Below, piece after piece: positions 26,828 through 35,225 of a stretch of DNA of 64,000 bases. The position numbers and the translations under genes were made by a program. Origin of the DNA: Bifidobacterium simiiventris. Lineage in GTDB: Bacteria; Actinomycetota; Actinomycetes; Actinomycetales; Bifidobacteriaceae. The stretch is taken from NCBI RefSeq assembly GCF_019331715.1, contig NZ_JAHBBG010000013.1:1-64000 (forward strand), written 5' to 3'. The notes beneath the pieces are model-generated. The model saw nothing but the letters and a program-made list of their open reading frames with translations. It had not been told where the DNA came from and searched no databases. The stretch's first letter is position 1. The number at the start of each line of letters is the position of its first letter.

Positions 26828-27008
26828 GTCGACCTCCGTCGGATGAATGCGTGATTTCCTAACCTAGCACGAAATAGGGGGTTGCGCCGTGCGATTGAAC
26901 CCATATGCGGGCATTGTGCCGGGGTGCCGGGGGCAGGGCGGCGAACGAGCGGCGCGGTTGCGGGGGCGGCGTGGGCATGGGATGGGGCGAGCGGACGGTG
27001 GACAGACG

Positions 27009-27047
27009 ACGAGGGCGTCTCCCCGTCATGCGGAAAGACGCCCTCGT
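27009..27047 (-). terminator. Terminator of the RpfB-like gene
   Basis: 12-bp perfect stem (27009-27020 and 27036-27047) with a 15-nt loop, just past the stop of the leftward gene. The adjoining 26920-27000 stretch is G-rich on the plus strand. Confidence 0.6.
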
Positions 27048-27067
27048 GATGTTGGTGTGATGCCGGA

Positions 27068-28084
27068 TCAGTACCAGTGGTTCGCGGTCCAGAACGCGTA
27101 CGCGCCCTGAATGGAACCGTATCGGCTGGTGCAGTAGCCCCAGAACCACTTGAGCTGCGTCTGGTAGTTGGTTGCCCAGTCGGCGCCCGCGGAGGCCATC
27201 TTGCTGCCCGGCAGCGCCTGCGCGAGGCCGTACGCGCCCGAGCTGCCGTTCGTCGCGTTGACGCGCCAGCCGGACTCGTGGTTGATGATGTAGGCGGTGG
27301 CGGTGAAATCAGCCTCGGAATAGCCGTTGGCCAGCAGATAGTCATGCGCCCACTGCTGCATGTCACCGACCGGCGTGGTCGTGCCGATGTCGCTCGAGGT
27401 CGCCGTCGAGTTGGACGTCTCAGTCTTTTCCGCGGTACCGACGAGGATCACCTTGTCGACCGGGGCCTTCTTGACATACGAGGTGAACACGTTGGAGGAG
27501 ATGATCTGGTCTCCGGAACGCGTGACCAGGCTCGTGGTCTCCATCACGCCTTCCTGGCCTTCCGTCTCCACCTTCTCGGTGCCCTTCGGCAGGTCAGCGG
27601 TTTCCTTGCGCACTTCGTTGAACGCGATCGGCTCGTCCTTCGTTTCGACCTGGGTGCCGGCGCGCTCGATCGTGATCACCGTGGATTCGCTCACGGGGTC
27701 GGTCAGCGCGGGGGAGACTTTGTCGTTCGGCTCGAGCGTGATGTCGCCCGCGTCGAGGACGGACTTGACATCGGTGAAATCGGTGCCGAGCACGGTGCGG
27801 GACTGGCCGTTGACCTTCACGGTGACATACGTGGTGTCGGCGTCGGCGCCACGGAGCGCGGTACGGGACTGGCCGCGGGAGACCTCAAGTGCGTTCGGAT
27901 CGGTCGCGGAGTAGGAGGTCACCTGCTGCGATGCAGTGCTGTGATGCTCCGCCACATAGAAATTGCGGGAAACGACGCCGGCGCCGGCCAACATGCCCAC
28001 GGCCGCCACAATGGCCCCCAGCTTCGCCCATTGGCGCTTGCTCAGGGACTTCAGAGTAGGCGTGTGCTTGCTGTGATTGGCCAA
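27068..28084 (-). CDS. RpfB-like G5-domain protein with transglycosylase fold
   Basis: A 338-residue exported muralytic protein. The N-terminus has a basic stretch and a membrane segment (about 22-40; LGAIVAAVGMLAGAGVVS). One DUF348-type repeat (about 80-120; TYVTVKVNGQSRTVLGTDF), a G5 domain (about 130-205; KDEPIAFNEVRKETADLPKG) and a C-terminal lysozyme-like domain (about 235-338) follow. The catalytic Glu lies in NHESGWRVNATNGSSGAYGLAQ. The order matches actinobacterial resuscitation-promoting factors, which cleave peptidoglycan, but the catalytic domain is of SLT type. It probably acts in wall growth or separation. Stop-proximal residues WTANHWY are typical of this group. Confidence 0.86.
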   Translation of the reverse strand: MANHSKHTPTLKSLSKRQWAKLGAIVAAVGMLAGAGVVSRNFYVAEHHSTASQQVTSYSATDPNALEVSRGQSRTALRGADADTTYVTVKVNGQSRTVLGTDFTDVKSVLDAGDITLEPNDKVSPALTDPVSESTVITIERAGTQVETKDEPIAFNEVRKETADLPKGTEKVETEGQEGVMETTSLVTRSGDQIISSNVFTSYVKKAPVDKVILVGTAEKTETSNSTATSSDIGTTTPVGDMQQWAHDYLLANGYSEADFTATAYIINHESGWRVNATNGSSGAYGLAQALPGSKMASAGADWATNYQTQLKWFWGYCTSRYGSIQGAYAFWTANHWY

Positions 28085-28269
28085 TATTGCTCCTTGACGT
28101 TCGGATAATACGTTGCCGTTCGCCTTTCGGCGGTGAACGGCAAAACTGTGCCCTAGTGTAGACCGTCAATGTGACGTCGGAGAACGATGTGACGGTTTTC
28201 CTTGAGTTTGCAACGGTTTCGTCAAAACGGTCCACATGCGACACGCAGAAAGTTCATTGATTTGACAAA

Positions 28270-28291
28270 GATAGTTCGATGATTTAAATTA
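28270..28291 (+). promoter_or_regulatory. Candidate xyl operator upstream of xylA
   Basis: 22-bp motif GATAGTT-N2-ATGAT-N-TAA-N-TTA, ending 76 bp before the xylA start. The same motif (18 of 22 bases identical) lies in the same orientation and distance upstream of xylB at 36799-36820. It occurs nowhere else that I noticed. A XylR (ROK) or LacI-type regulator is a plausible binder; no such gene lies in this window. Confidence 0.55.
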
Positions 28292-28367
28292 ATACTCGTC
28301 AAGCGGTTGCGCGGTCGGTACGGTCCGGCTGGCGAAACCGAACAATGAAGTTATTAAGGAGATCGTC

Positions 28368-29714
28368 ATGGGTCTGTGGGATATCGACAAGATCGAGTAC
28401 GTCGGCCGCGAAAAGGGACCGCAGGAGGGCCTCGCGTTCCACTACTACGATGCCGACAAGGTTGTCGCCGGCAAGAAGATGAAGGACTGGCTGCGCTTCG
28501 GCGTCGCCTGGTGGCACACCTTCAACCAGGAGCTCGTCGATCCGTTCGGCACCGGCACCGCCCACCGTCCGTACTACAAGTACACCGATCCGATGGATCA
28601 GGCGCTCGCCAAGGTCGACTACGCCTTCGAGCTGTTCACCAAGCTCGGCGTCGAGTACTTCTGCTTCCACGACCGCGACATCGCCCCGGAAGGCGACACC
28701 CTGCGTGAGACCAACGCCAACCTCGACAAGGTCGTCGACAAGATCGAGGAGAACATGAAGGCCACCGGCGTCAAGCTGCTGTGGAACACCTCCTCCCTGT
28801 TCACCAACCCGCGCTTCGTGTCCGGCGCCGCCACCTCCCCGTTCGCCGATATCTACGCCTACGCCGGCGGCCAGCTCAAGAAGAGCCTCGAGATCGGCAA
28901 GCGCCTCGGCGCCGAGAACTACGTGTTCTGGGGCGGCCGTGAAGGCTATGAGAACCTGTGGAACACCGAGATGAAGCGCGAGACCGACCACATCGCCAAG
29001 TTCTTCCACATGTGCGCCGACTACGCCAAGGAGATCGGCTTCGACGCCCAGTTCCTGATCGAGCCGAAGCCGAAGGAGCCGACGCTGCACCAGTACGACT
29101 TCGATGCGGCCACCGCCATCGAGTTCCTGCGCAGCCACGACCTGACCGACGTCTTCAAGCTCAACCTCGAGGGCAACCACGCCAACCTGGCCGGCCACAC
29201 CTACCAGCACGAGATCCGCGTCGCCCGCGAGAACGGCTTCCTCGGCTCGCTCGACGCCAACCAGGGCGACAAGCTCATCGGCTGGGATATGGACGAGTTC
29301 CCGACCGACCTGTACGAGACTGTCGCTGTCATGTGGGAAGTCCTGCAGGCCGGCTCCATCGGACCTCACGGTGGCCTGAACTTCGACGCCAAGCCGCGCC
29401 GTACCTCCTTCTACGAGGAGGACCTGTTCCGCTCCCACATCGCCGGCATGGACACCTACGCGGCCGGCCTGCTGGTCGCCGACAAGATGAACCGCGACGG
29501 CTTCATCCAGGATCTCATGGCCGAGCGTTACAGCTCCTACGACTCCGGCATCGGCGCGACCATCGAGAACGGCACCGCCACCCTGGCTTCCCTCGAGGAG
29601 TACGCGATCGACAAGCCGCAGTCCGAGCTCATCGCCGCGACCAAGTCCGATCACCTCGAGTCCGTCAAGGCGACCATCAACAACTACATCGTCGACGCGC
29701 TGTCCGAGGCCTGA
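28368..29714 (+). CDS. xylA: Xylose isomerase
   Basis: A 448-residue class II xylose isomerase converting D-xylose to D-xylulose. Landmarks are the [13 protein letters not shown] segment (catalytic His and Asp), [17 protein letters not shown], the metal ligands in [18 protein letters not shown] and [13 protein letters not shown], and [19 protein letters not shown] precedes the ATG. It is convergent with the sensor-protein genes and separated from xylB by about 5.5 kb on the opposite strand; both share a 22-bp upstream motif. Very regular C-ending codons suggest strong expression. Confidence 0.97.
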   Translation: MGLWDIDKIEYVGREKGPQEGLAFHYYDADKVVAGKKMKDWLRFGVAWWHTFNQELVDPFGTGTAHRPYYKYTDPMDQALAKVDYAFELFTKLGVEYFCFHDRDIAPEGDTLRETNANLDKVVDKIEENMKATGVKLLWNTSSLFTNPRFVSGAATSPFADIYAYAGGQLKKSLEIGKRLGAENYVFWGGREGYENLWNTEMKRETDHIAKFFHMCADYAKEIGFDAQFLIEPKPKEPTLHQYDFDAATAIEFLRSHDLTDVFKLNLEGNHANLAGHTYQHEIRVARENGFLGSLDANQGDKLIGWDMDEFPTDLYETVAVMWEVLQAGSIGPHGGLNFDAKPRRTSFYEEDLFRSHIAGMDTYAAGLLVADKMNRDGFIQDLMAERYSSYDSGIGATIENGTATLASLEEYAIDKPQSELIAATKSDHLESVKATINNYIVDALSEA

Positions 29715-29745
29715 TCCTCGCTCGGCATCCGCTGATGCATGACTG

Positions 29746-29789
29746 ATCGGGACGCCGCCGGTTCCGTCTGGTTCCGGTGACGTCCCGAT
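29746..29789 (+). terminator. xylA terminator
   Basis: ATCGGGACG (29746-29754) pairs with CGTCCCGAT (29781-29789); additional CCGG pairs lie inside the loop. It is 31 nt past the xylA stop. The remaining 29790-30041 stretch holds only the promoter region of the small peptide gene. Confidence 0.65.
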
Positions 29790-30041
29790 TGTTCCGCGGT
29801 CGGGCCGCTCCTTCCTCGGCTCGGCCGCGATCGTCTATCCGTACATACCTGACCGTTTCCGGACAGCGTCGTCCGGAACCACCACATCTTCGCCGTCCGG
29901 TATCCCGGTGCCAATGAGCGCCGACATTGCTCCTCTCGGACGGTTCCGTAACATCATCGTGAGATTGCGTACGATGTCTTGCAACATCCGCGGACTATCG
30001 TGTCTCGTAATCGTCCAGAATCCACGAGAAAGGACAAGACC

Positions 30042-30128
30042 ATGATCATCGCTGCGATTACCGCCTTCAGCCTCTCCCTGCTCGGCATCGCGATGCGTGC
30101 GCGTCTGCGCCGCGACGGCCAGCTCTGA
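30042..30128 (+). CDS. 28-residue single-pass membrane peptide
   Basis: A short open frame: ATG at 30042 preceded by AAAGGA at good spacing, stop TGA at 30126-30128. The product has a hydrophobic helix (MIIAAITAFSLSLLGIAM) followed by a basic tail (RARLRRDGQL), i.e. a one-helix membrane peptide with a positive cytoplasmic end. It stands alone in a 519-bp gap and is followed by a strong hairpin at 30168, which gives it a complete small transcription unit. Function unknown. A type I toxin-like or regulatory peptide is possible, but nothing in the sequence decides between them. It may also be a non-coding RNA. Confidence 0.5.
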   Translation: MIIAAITAFSLSLLGIAMRARLRRDGQL

Positions 30129-30167
30129 GCGCCGCGGGGCGTTGTCTTCCTTTTTTACTTGCTGTAG

Positions 30168-30221
30168 AAGCGCGTTGGGGGACGGTCTTCCGATGATGGA
30201 AGATCGTCCCCCAACGCGCTT
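30168..30221. terminator. Bidirectional terminator, small peptide and sensor gene
   Basis: 24-bp stem with one mismatch (arms 30168-30191 and 30198-30221) and a 6-nt loop, between convergent genes. Confidence 0.8.
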
Positions 30222-30233
30222 TGGTATATGTGT

Positions 30234-31304
30234 TCAGTCGGAGTCCGCGGATTCGCTGAACTTGAGATAGCCGATGAACCGGTAGATCGGGCCGCCGGCA
30301 TCGGTTCCGCTCTGTATCTGATCGGTGCTGACCATGCCCATCACGTAGTCGGTGCGTCCGTTCGCCGCCGTTCCGGTGCGGCGCAGCATCGCGGTCCAGC
30401 GGTCGGACGTGTCCATGCGCAGCCCGTACACGGCGGTCTGGCGGATAGTCATCGGACCGGTCTGTGTCCATGTCTTTGACCCGTCCGGTGCGGTGGCCGT
30501 CACATCGGCATCGTTGGGAATCGCAACAACCGATGCTGGTGCATACGTTCGCCGTTCGGTGCCGAGAGCATTGCCGTTGCCGTCCGTGTATCCGCTGACA
30601 TCCGCCGTGCAGGTCGTGCTCGTGAACCGATTCGCATCGCCGTTTGCCGCTTGCTGCGTACAAGTCCACTGCAGAGTGCCCACTCCGGGCGCGTGGCCGG
30701 TCGTGCCGTCGATCGGTAGTTCGTACCACGTCTTGCGCAGTACGGTTGCCGGCTGCGTGACTTCGTCGCCTGTCTGGGCCTGGCTGTTTGCGCCGGAGGT
30801 GTCGCCGCTCGGCGATTGCGCGGCGATTAGTGCGCTGACATCGTTCTCATCGAACCGTTCGACATAGTCGTCGCCGGCCAGCCGATCGAACGTGGCAACC
30901 GGCGCGATCACCAGATCGGCGGTGTTGTCGCGGCGCAGTCTGCGCAACGATTCGTGCAGACGGTCCTTGTCGGTGCCGTCCAGCGTCGTCACCGTCACGT
31001 CACGCTCGCGCAACTTGGCCGCGGCGGTGAAATCCTTTGCAAGATCGGTCATGGCGCTGCCGTACTGACCGGCGTCCACCAGCGTGATGCGCAGCTTCGG
31101 CGGTGTCGCCACGGTAAGCCGCGCCAACGATGCGACCATCAGCAACGCGACCAGCACGAACGCCGCAACGATCAGCAACCGTTGGCGTTTCGACCGCGGC
31201 CTGCGATTGCGCGGATCGAACATGATCTCATATACGCCCGGCTCGGCCAGCGCGCCGGCGACCTCATGATTCGGGTTCGTAGGGCCAAGAATAACGTCGG
31301 ACAT
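30234..31304 (-). CDS. Single-pass extracytoplasmic protein, paralogue A
   Basis: A 356-residue protein of unrecognised family. A cytoplasmic N-tail (1-40; includes PGVYEIMFDPRNRRPRSKRQR), one transmembrane helix (about 42-63) and an extracellular domain make it up. The first part of the domain resembles a type 2 periplasmic-binding fold (LRITLVDAGQYGSAMTDLAK..., ADLVIAPVATFDRLAG). The rest is Thr/Ala-rich with a C-terminal GYLKFSESAD. It is related in layout and scattered motifs to the upstream gene at 31368: TYAPASVVAIPNDAD versus EYRPAASVIPPGDD; LVIAPVATFD versus ALIAPASLFD. AAGGAGG precedes ATG 31304. It is the last gene of a leftward block led by a response regulator and a histidine kinase. 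Confidence 0.65.
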   Translation of the reverse strand: MSDVILGPTNPNHEVAGALAEPGVYEIMFDPRNRRPRSKRQRLLIVAAFVLVALLMVASLARLTVATPPKLRITLVDAGQYGSAMTDLAKDFTAAAKLRERDVTVTTLDGTDKDRLHESLRRLRRDNTADLVIAPVATFDRLAGDDYVERFDENDVSALIAAQSPSGDTSGANSQAQTGDEVTQPATVLRKTWYELPIDGTTGHAPGVGTLQWTCTQQAANGDANRFTSTTCTADVSGYTDGNGNALGTERRTYAPASVVAIPNDADVTATAPDGSKTWTQTGPMTIRQTAVYGLRMDTSDRWTAMLRRTGTAANGRTDYVMGMVSTDQIQSGTDAGGPIYRFIGYLKFSESADSD

Positions 31305-31367
31305 CGTAATCAACCTCCTTGCAGTGTGTTCGTCATATGAGATGTGACGTGAGATCAGGGCTTGAGA

Positions 31368-32345
31368 TCAGAACTCGAGATAGCGGACGAACGCGTCATT
31401 GAGCGTACGGGAGCTGTTGTTCAGTGATTCGTCGGGGAACAGTGTGACCACGTACGCGGAACTGGTGGTGCCAGCGTCGCTTGCGGTGTTCGTGCCGCCG
31501 AACGACGCCCATATCGCGGACTTGCGCAGATCCAGGCCCTGCGGCTTGACCGCATACCGTTGCAGCATGCCGTCCTGCTCCCAGACGCACGAGCCGGTGT
31601 CCTCGCAGATTGCGCGCACGTCGTCGCCCGGCGGGATCACGCTCGCTGCCGGACGGTATTCCGTGGCTCCGCGTTCCGTCGCGCAGATCGTCGAACCGCG
31701 TTCCGCGTCGTATTCGCAGCGCCGTGCCAGATTGTCGTTCGTTGCCGCATCGTCGGCAGGTTCGCCGTCGCTGCACGTGGTGTAATACCAGGCGTCATCC
31801 GGCAGAGTCGCGGCGAACGACCGGCTCAGCGGCAGTGTGGCCGTGTCGAGCGTGGACTGTTCGTTCGTAACAACATAGCCGGATAGATCATTGGAACAGG
31901 TCTGCTGATCGGTGGTCGAATCAAACAACGACGCCGGCGCGATCAGTGCGCCGCCGCCCTGCTGACGCAGCTTGAGCATGAGATCGACGATGTGCTGCCG
32001 ATCGGCGTTCGACAGGGTCGTCGCGCCGTCTGTGTCGTGCAGGGATACTTCATCGGACAGATCGTCCACCGTGATCTGATCGTCGGACAGGTCGGCGGCG
32101 GATACCAGTCCCTCGCGCAGCCGCTGTGCCCGTGAGACCGCCGATTCGTCGCCGAGCACCAGAATCGTGTACTGCAGCCGGTGCGCTCGGCTGACACCGT
32201 ATGCGATGCCGGCGGCTAGTGCGATGATGACCAGTGCGACGACCGCGACGATCATGCGAGACGCGCGAGTGCGCGACGATGCGCTGCTTGGTGTGCCGGT
32301 GCTTGATGTGCCGCTGCCCGGCGTGCGGGAATATATGGTGCCCAT
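31368..32345 (-). CDS. Single-pass extracytoplasmic protein, paralogue B
   Basis: A 325-residue protein of unrecognised family. A Ser/Thr-rich cytoplasmic tail (1-30) precedes one transmembrane helix (about 31-50; MIVAVVALVIIALAAGIAYG). The extracellular domain begins with a binding-protein-like strand (YTILVLGDESAVSRAQRLREGL) and carries several cysteines (QTCSND, YYTTCSDG, RRCEYD, TICATE, AICEDTGSC) that could form disulfides. It shares architecture and motifs with paralogue A, 63 bp downstream. ATG at 32345 has AAGGAGG; the longer frame is rejected. It lies 152 bp downstream of the histidine kinase gene, which suggests a sensing partner for that system. Confidence 0.65.
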   Translation of the reverse strand: MGTIYSRTPGSGTSSTGTPSSASSRTRASRMIVAVVALVIIALAAGIAYGVSRAHRLQYTILVLGDESAVSRAQRLREGLVSAADLSDDQITVDDLSDEVSLHDTDGATTLSNADRQHIVDLMLKLRQQGGGALIAPASLFDSTTDQQTCSNDLSGYVVTNEQSTLDTATLPLSRSFAATLPDDAWYYTTCSDGEPADDAATNDNLARRCEYDAERGSTICATERGATEYRPAASVIPPGDDVRAICEDTGSCVWEQDGMLQRYAVKPQGLDLRKSAIWASFGGTNTASDAGTTSSAYVVTLFPDESLNNSSRTLNDAFVRYLEF

Positions 32346-32497
32346 GATGCCCTCCTTACCGGGGTGTGATGTGGCGAAGCGTGCGCTTCGGCCCGGCGGT
32401 ATCGCCGGATGATCCCAGTGTGCGGCAACGTGGTTGATTCCCCAATCTCGCGTCGTGCGATTCACGACAAGGGGCGGCGGAAGATGCTTGTGTGTTT

Positions 32498-34216
32498 TTA
32501 TTGCGCGGTCATATAGGGAATGATCGCCTCGCAATGCCAGGCGTTACCGTCCGCGGTGACAGTCAACGTGCCTCCCAGCCGCTCGATCTGCGCGCGGCGG
32601 CGAGCGAGTCCGGTGCCGGTGCCGGACTCGCGATGCCGTGTGTTGCTGAGCATGTCACGTACCGCGGCCGTGGCGTGCTCACCGGCGTTTGCATCACTGT
32701 CATTGCCGTCGCTGGTCGACTGATCTGCCGCGGTATCGGCACAGGTGACGACGATGTGATCGGCCGTCGCGTTGACCGCCACAATATATGGTCGTGCAGA
32801 ATCGGCGTATTTGACCACGTTCGCATACAGTTCGCCGATCAATTCCAGCGTCGCGTCCAGCACCGCGCGGCTGATCGCCGGAGGGGCGCTCGCCGGCGTG
32901 GGCGGCAGCCCGGCCCCGTCGAATCCGGCCTCCGACAGCTGCTCGTCGTATCGCCGCAGCGAGTCGGCGATTGTATTGATCCACCGGTATCCGGTACTGT
33001 CCGGCGATGTGATCGCATCCTCGCGTGTCGTATAGCTGAATATGGTCGGTCTGGTGTCCTCATGCGTGTCGCGTGTCGCACTGATCACGTTTGCGGTACT
33101 TGCCGTTTGGGTTGATGATGTCGGGCTTTTTGGTGTGTCTGTGGTTTGCGATGCTGCGAATGTGTCGCCAACGTTGTCGGTCCCGTTCGTACCGGTACTA
33201 TCGCTGCTCAGCATGCGGATCAGATTGTGGCTGCTCGCGTACGCCTCATCCGCACAGTCGCGCATCCGCCGCAACTCCTTGCCACTGACCGGCTCGTTGG
33301 CATCGATATGACGGTCCAACGTCATCAGCAGAAACGCCAGCTTGTTCGAAATCCCGTCATGGATTCCTGTCGCCAACGTTTGCTGCGCACGGTGACGTTC
33401 CAGCATCATCCGACTGCGTTCCAACGCGGCTTTTGTGGCCTGTGTACGCCACTGTTCGCGCAACGCGTACCCGGCGACCGTCGCCAGCGCAAACCGGACC
33501 GCCGCTTCCGCAACCGTATTCAGCGTGTCGAACGGCACCTCCGATGCCCCGATCGCGCTGACCATACCGTATATATACGTGCCAAACGCAACGGCAAGCA
33601 ACGGCAGATACCGTCGCGTGCCGTAATATGCGGCGACCGTGGCCGCGAACAGCGCCGCATACTCCAGGTTCGGCGGCATGTACTGATCCGATCCGACAGC
33701 CGTCTGCACCAGTGGGCCGACTGACCACAACACGGTGACCAAGCCGGCTCCGAGCGTCGGCAAACCGGGCAGCAGCAGGCACCCGGCCGCCGCGATCATG
33801 GTCGTGACCGTCAGCCAGCCGGGATGATCGACGTAACTGACAAACGCGACGATCAACGATCCCAACATCAGATACGCGGCAAACAACGCGCCGAACGCGC
33901 CAACCCAGCGGCGGGCGGCGAATCGTTCCGCGCATTGTGCGGCGAACCGTGCGGCCGGCCGGTGGGATACAGCCGGTCGCGGTACGTCGGATGCCGGTTC
34001 TTCCACGGAGCCGAGCGTTCCGGGCGGCGGCGCCGACGTGCCTGACTCCTCGCCGCGATGCGCGTTATTGATAAGCGAATGATGGCTGTCTGGTCGGTGA
34101 CACGATGGTGAAACCGGGCCGGAGTCTGCTGTTCGTGGTGCGGTGTCGGCCGCGTCGTTTGTCGATGTGCGTTGGGACGTGCTGTCGCGGGACGTGTCTG
34201 ACGGGGAGCTGGTCAT
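32498..34216 (-). CDS. Sensor histidine kinase, HisKA_3 (NarL-partner) type
   Basis: A 572-residue membrane kinase. A long polar Ser/Thr-rich N-tail (1-105) is followed by about six transmembrane helices (about 110-250). The dimerisation/phosphoacceptor segment ATGIHDGISNKLAFLLM has its His at about 286. An unusual Ser/Thr/Asp-rich linker of roughly 100 residues separates it from the HATPase domain (N-box ELYANVVKYA near 459; G-box GTGTGLARRR near 540). It phosphorylates the LuxR-type regulator encoded just upstream; the two genes overlap by 4 nt (ATGA). The linker length between phosphoacceptor and ATPase is odd for this class. Confidence 0.87.
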   Translation of the reverse strand: MTSSPSDTSRDSTSQRTSTNDAADTAPRTADSGPVSPSCHRPDSHHSLINNAHRGEESGTSAPPPGTLGSVEEPASDVPRPAVSHRPAARFAAQCAERFAARRWVGAFGALFAAYLMLGSLIVAFVSYVDHPGWLTVTTMIAAAGCLLLPGLPTLGAGLVTVLWSVGPLVQTAVGSDQYMPPNLEYAALFAATVAAYYGTRRYLPLLAVAFGTYIYGMVSAIGASEVPFDTLNTVAEAAVRFALATVAGYALREQWRTQATKAALERSRMMLERHRAQQTLATGIHDGISNKLAFLLMTLDRHIDANEPVSGKELRRMRDCADEAYASSHNLIRMLSSDSTGTNGTDNVGDTFAASQTTDTPKSPTSSTQTASTANVISATRDTHEDTRPTIFSYTTREDAITSPDSTGYRWINTIADSLRRYDEQLSEAGFDGAGLPPTPASAPPAISRAVLDATLELIGELYANVVKYADSARPYIVAVNATADHIVVTCADTAADQSTSDGNDSDANAGEHATAAVRDMLSNTRHRESGTGTGLARRRAQIERLGGTLTVTADGNAWHCEAIIPYMTAQ

Positions 34217-34995
34217 CGGGAACTCGTTTCCGGGCTTGACTCGCGCAATCCGTTCGGAGACGGGGACTCGTTGCGCGGCCCGGCCAGCAGTTGGCGTTCG
34301 GTGCAGATGCGGATGGCCTGCGGTAGGCTTGCCGCGCCGAGCTTGGTTTTGGCGCGATTGACCAGTGTCTGCACGCTGGACACGGTGATGGACATGTGTG
34401 CGGCGACCTGTGCGGTTTTCAGCCCGCTGGCATACAAGGTGAGCGCCTCGCGTTCATGCTCGGACAACGTGGTACCACGCGTGCGCCCGGCGTTGACGCG
34501 GGCGAAGGATTCCGCGACAGATTGGAATGTGCGGGATGTGGCCGCTTCCGGACAGCGTTCTTCAGGGATGACTGGTTGGCCGGCGGCTGCTTGGATCAAT
34601 ACCTGTGCAAGCGACTGCGGACTGATGCGCTTGCCGACAAGTCCTTGGGCACCGGCCTCGATCATCGGATCACAATACTGCTCGAGCGGCCGCGATGTGA
34701 TGCCGACCAAGCCGATCGAACGCGAACGGAGACGGATCTGCGCGCATAGATCAGGACCCTGCATGTCGGTGAGTGACATGTCGACCAGCATGACATCGGG
34801 CGTCGTGCGCGGATCAAGAGCCTTTTGGAACGCGACCGCGCCTAGTTCGCTCTGCCAGACGACCTCGAATCTCGGGCCGCATGCTTTGACTTGGGCGGCA
34901 AGACCGAACAGGGCATAGGGATCGTTGTCCACGATCGCGACGCGAATGGTTTCACGCGATGTTTCACGGTTGGTCTGATGTTCCGGATCCGCCAT
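34213..34995 (-). CDS. NarL/LuxR-family response regulator
   Basis: A 260-residue two-component regulator. The receiver domain (about 15-135) has acidic residues IVDND (23, 25), the phosphoacceptor in MLVDMSLTD (Asp72) and the conserved Lys in GLVGKRI (about 122). The C-terminal LuxR-type HTH (about 190-250; LSEHEREALTLYASGLKTAQVAAHMSITVSSVQTLVNRAKTKL) binds DNA. A charged N-terminal extension (PEHQTNRETSRET) precedes the receiver. ATG at 34995 is preferred (CAGGGG upstream); ATG at 35016 is an alternative. It overlaps the kinase gene by 4 nt and leads a four-gene leftward block. Confidence 0.9.
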   Translation of the reverse strand: MADPEHQTNRETSRETIRVAIVDNDPYALFGLAAQVKACGPRFEVVWQSELGAVAFQKALDPRTTPDVMLVDMSLTDMQGPDLCAQIRLRSRSIGLVGITSRPLEQYCDPMIEAGAQGLVGKRISPQSLAQVLIQAAAGQPVIPEERCPEAATSRTFQSVAESFARVNAGRTRGTTLSEHEREALTLYASGLKTAQVAAHMSITVSSVQTLVNRAKTKLGAASLPQAIRICTERQLLAGPRNESPSPNGLRESSPETSSR

Positions 34996-35161
34996 GATGC
35001 CCCCTGTCTCACTCATCTTCGAGTGTAGGCCGGGTGCCGGCGACATGCCCAATTCCTGTGGCGTCGCACATGACATTCAGGCTCGGAGCCATCGCGTGTG
35101 GCGAAAATATCTCGATCGGCAGGCCGGTATCGAAACATTTCCGCCACTGTGCTATGAAACA

Positions 35162-35212
35162 GCTCTTGGAAACGCCGCCAGCGGAAGACCGATGTATGGC
35201 GTTTCCAAGAGC
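35162..35212. terminator. Terminator after xylB
   Basis: Perfect 15-bp inverted repeat (35162-35176 and 35198-35212), 21-nt loop, just past the xylB stop (reading leftward) and upstream of the response-regulator gene. Confidence 0.65.
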
Positions 35213-35225
35213 GGGGACGCGGGGA

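Noticed and set aside
28299..29654. 451-codon open frame antisense to xylA
   Set aside because: Pure shadow frame produced by high GC and C-ending codons; xylA has full family homology and a ribosome-binding site.
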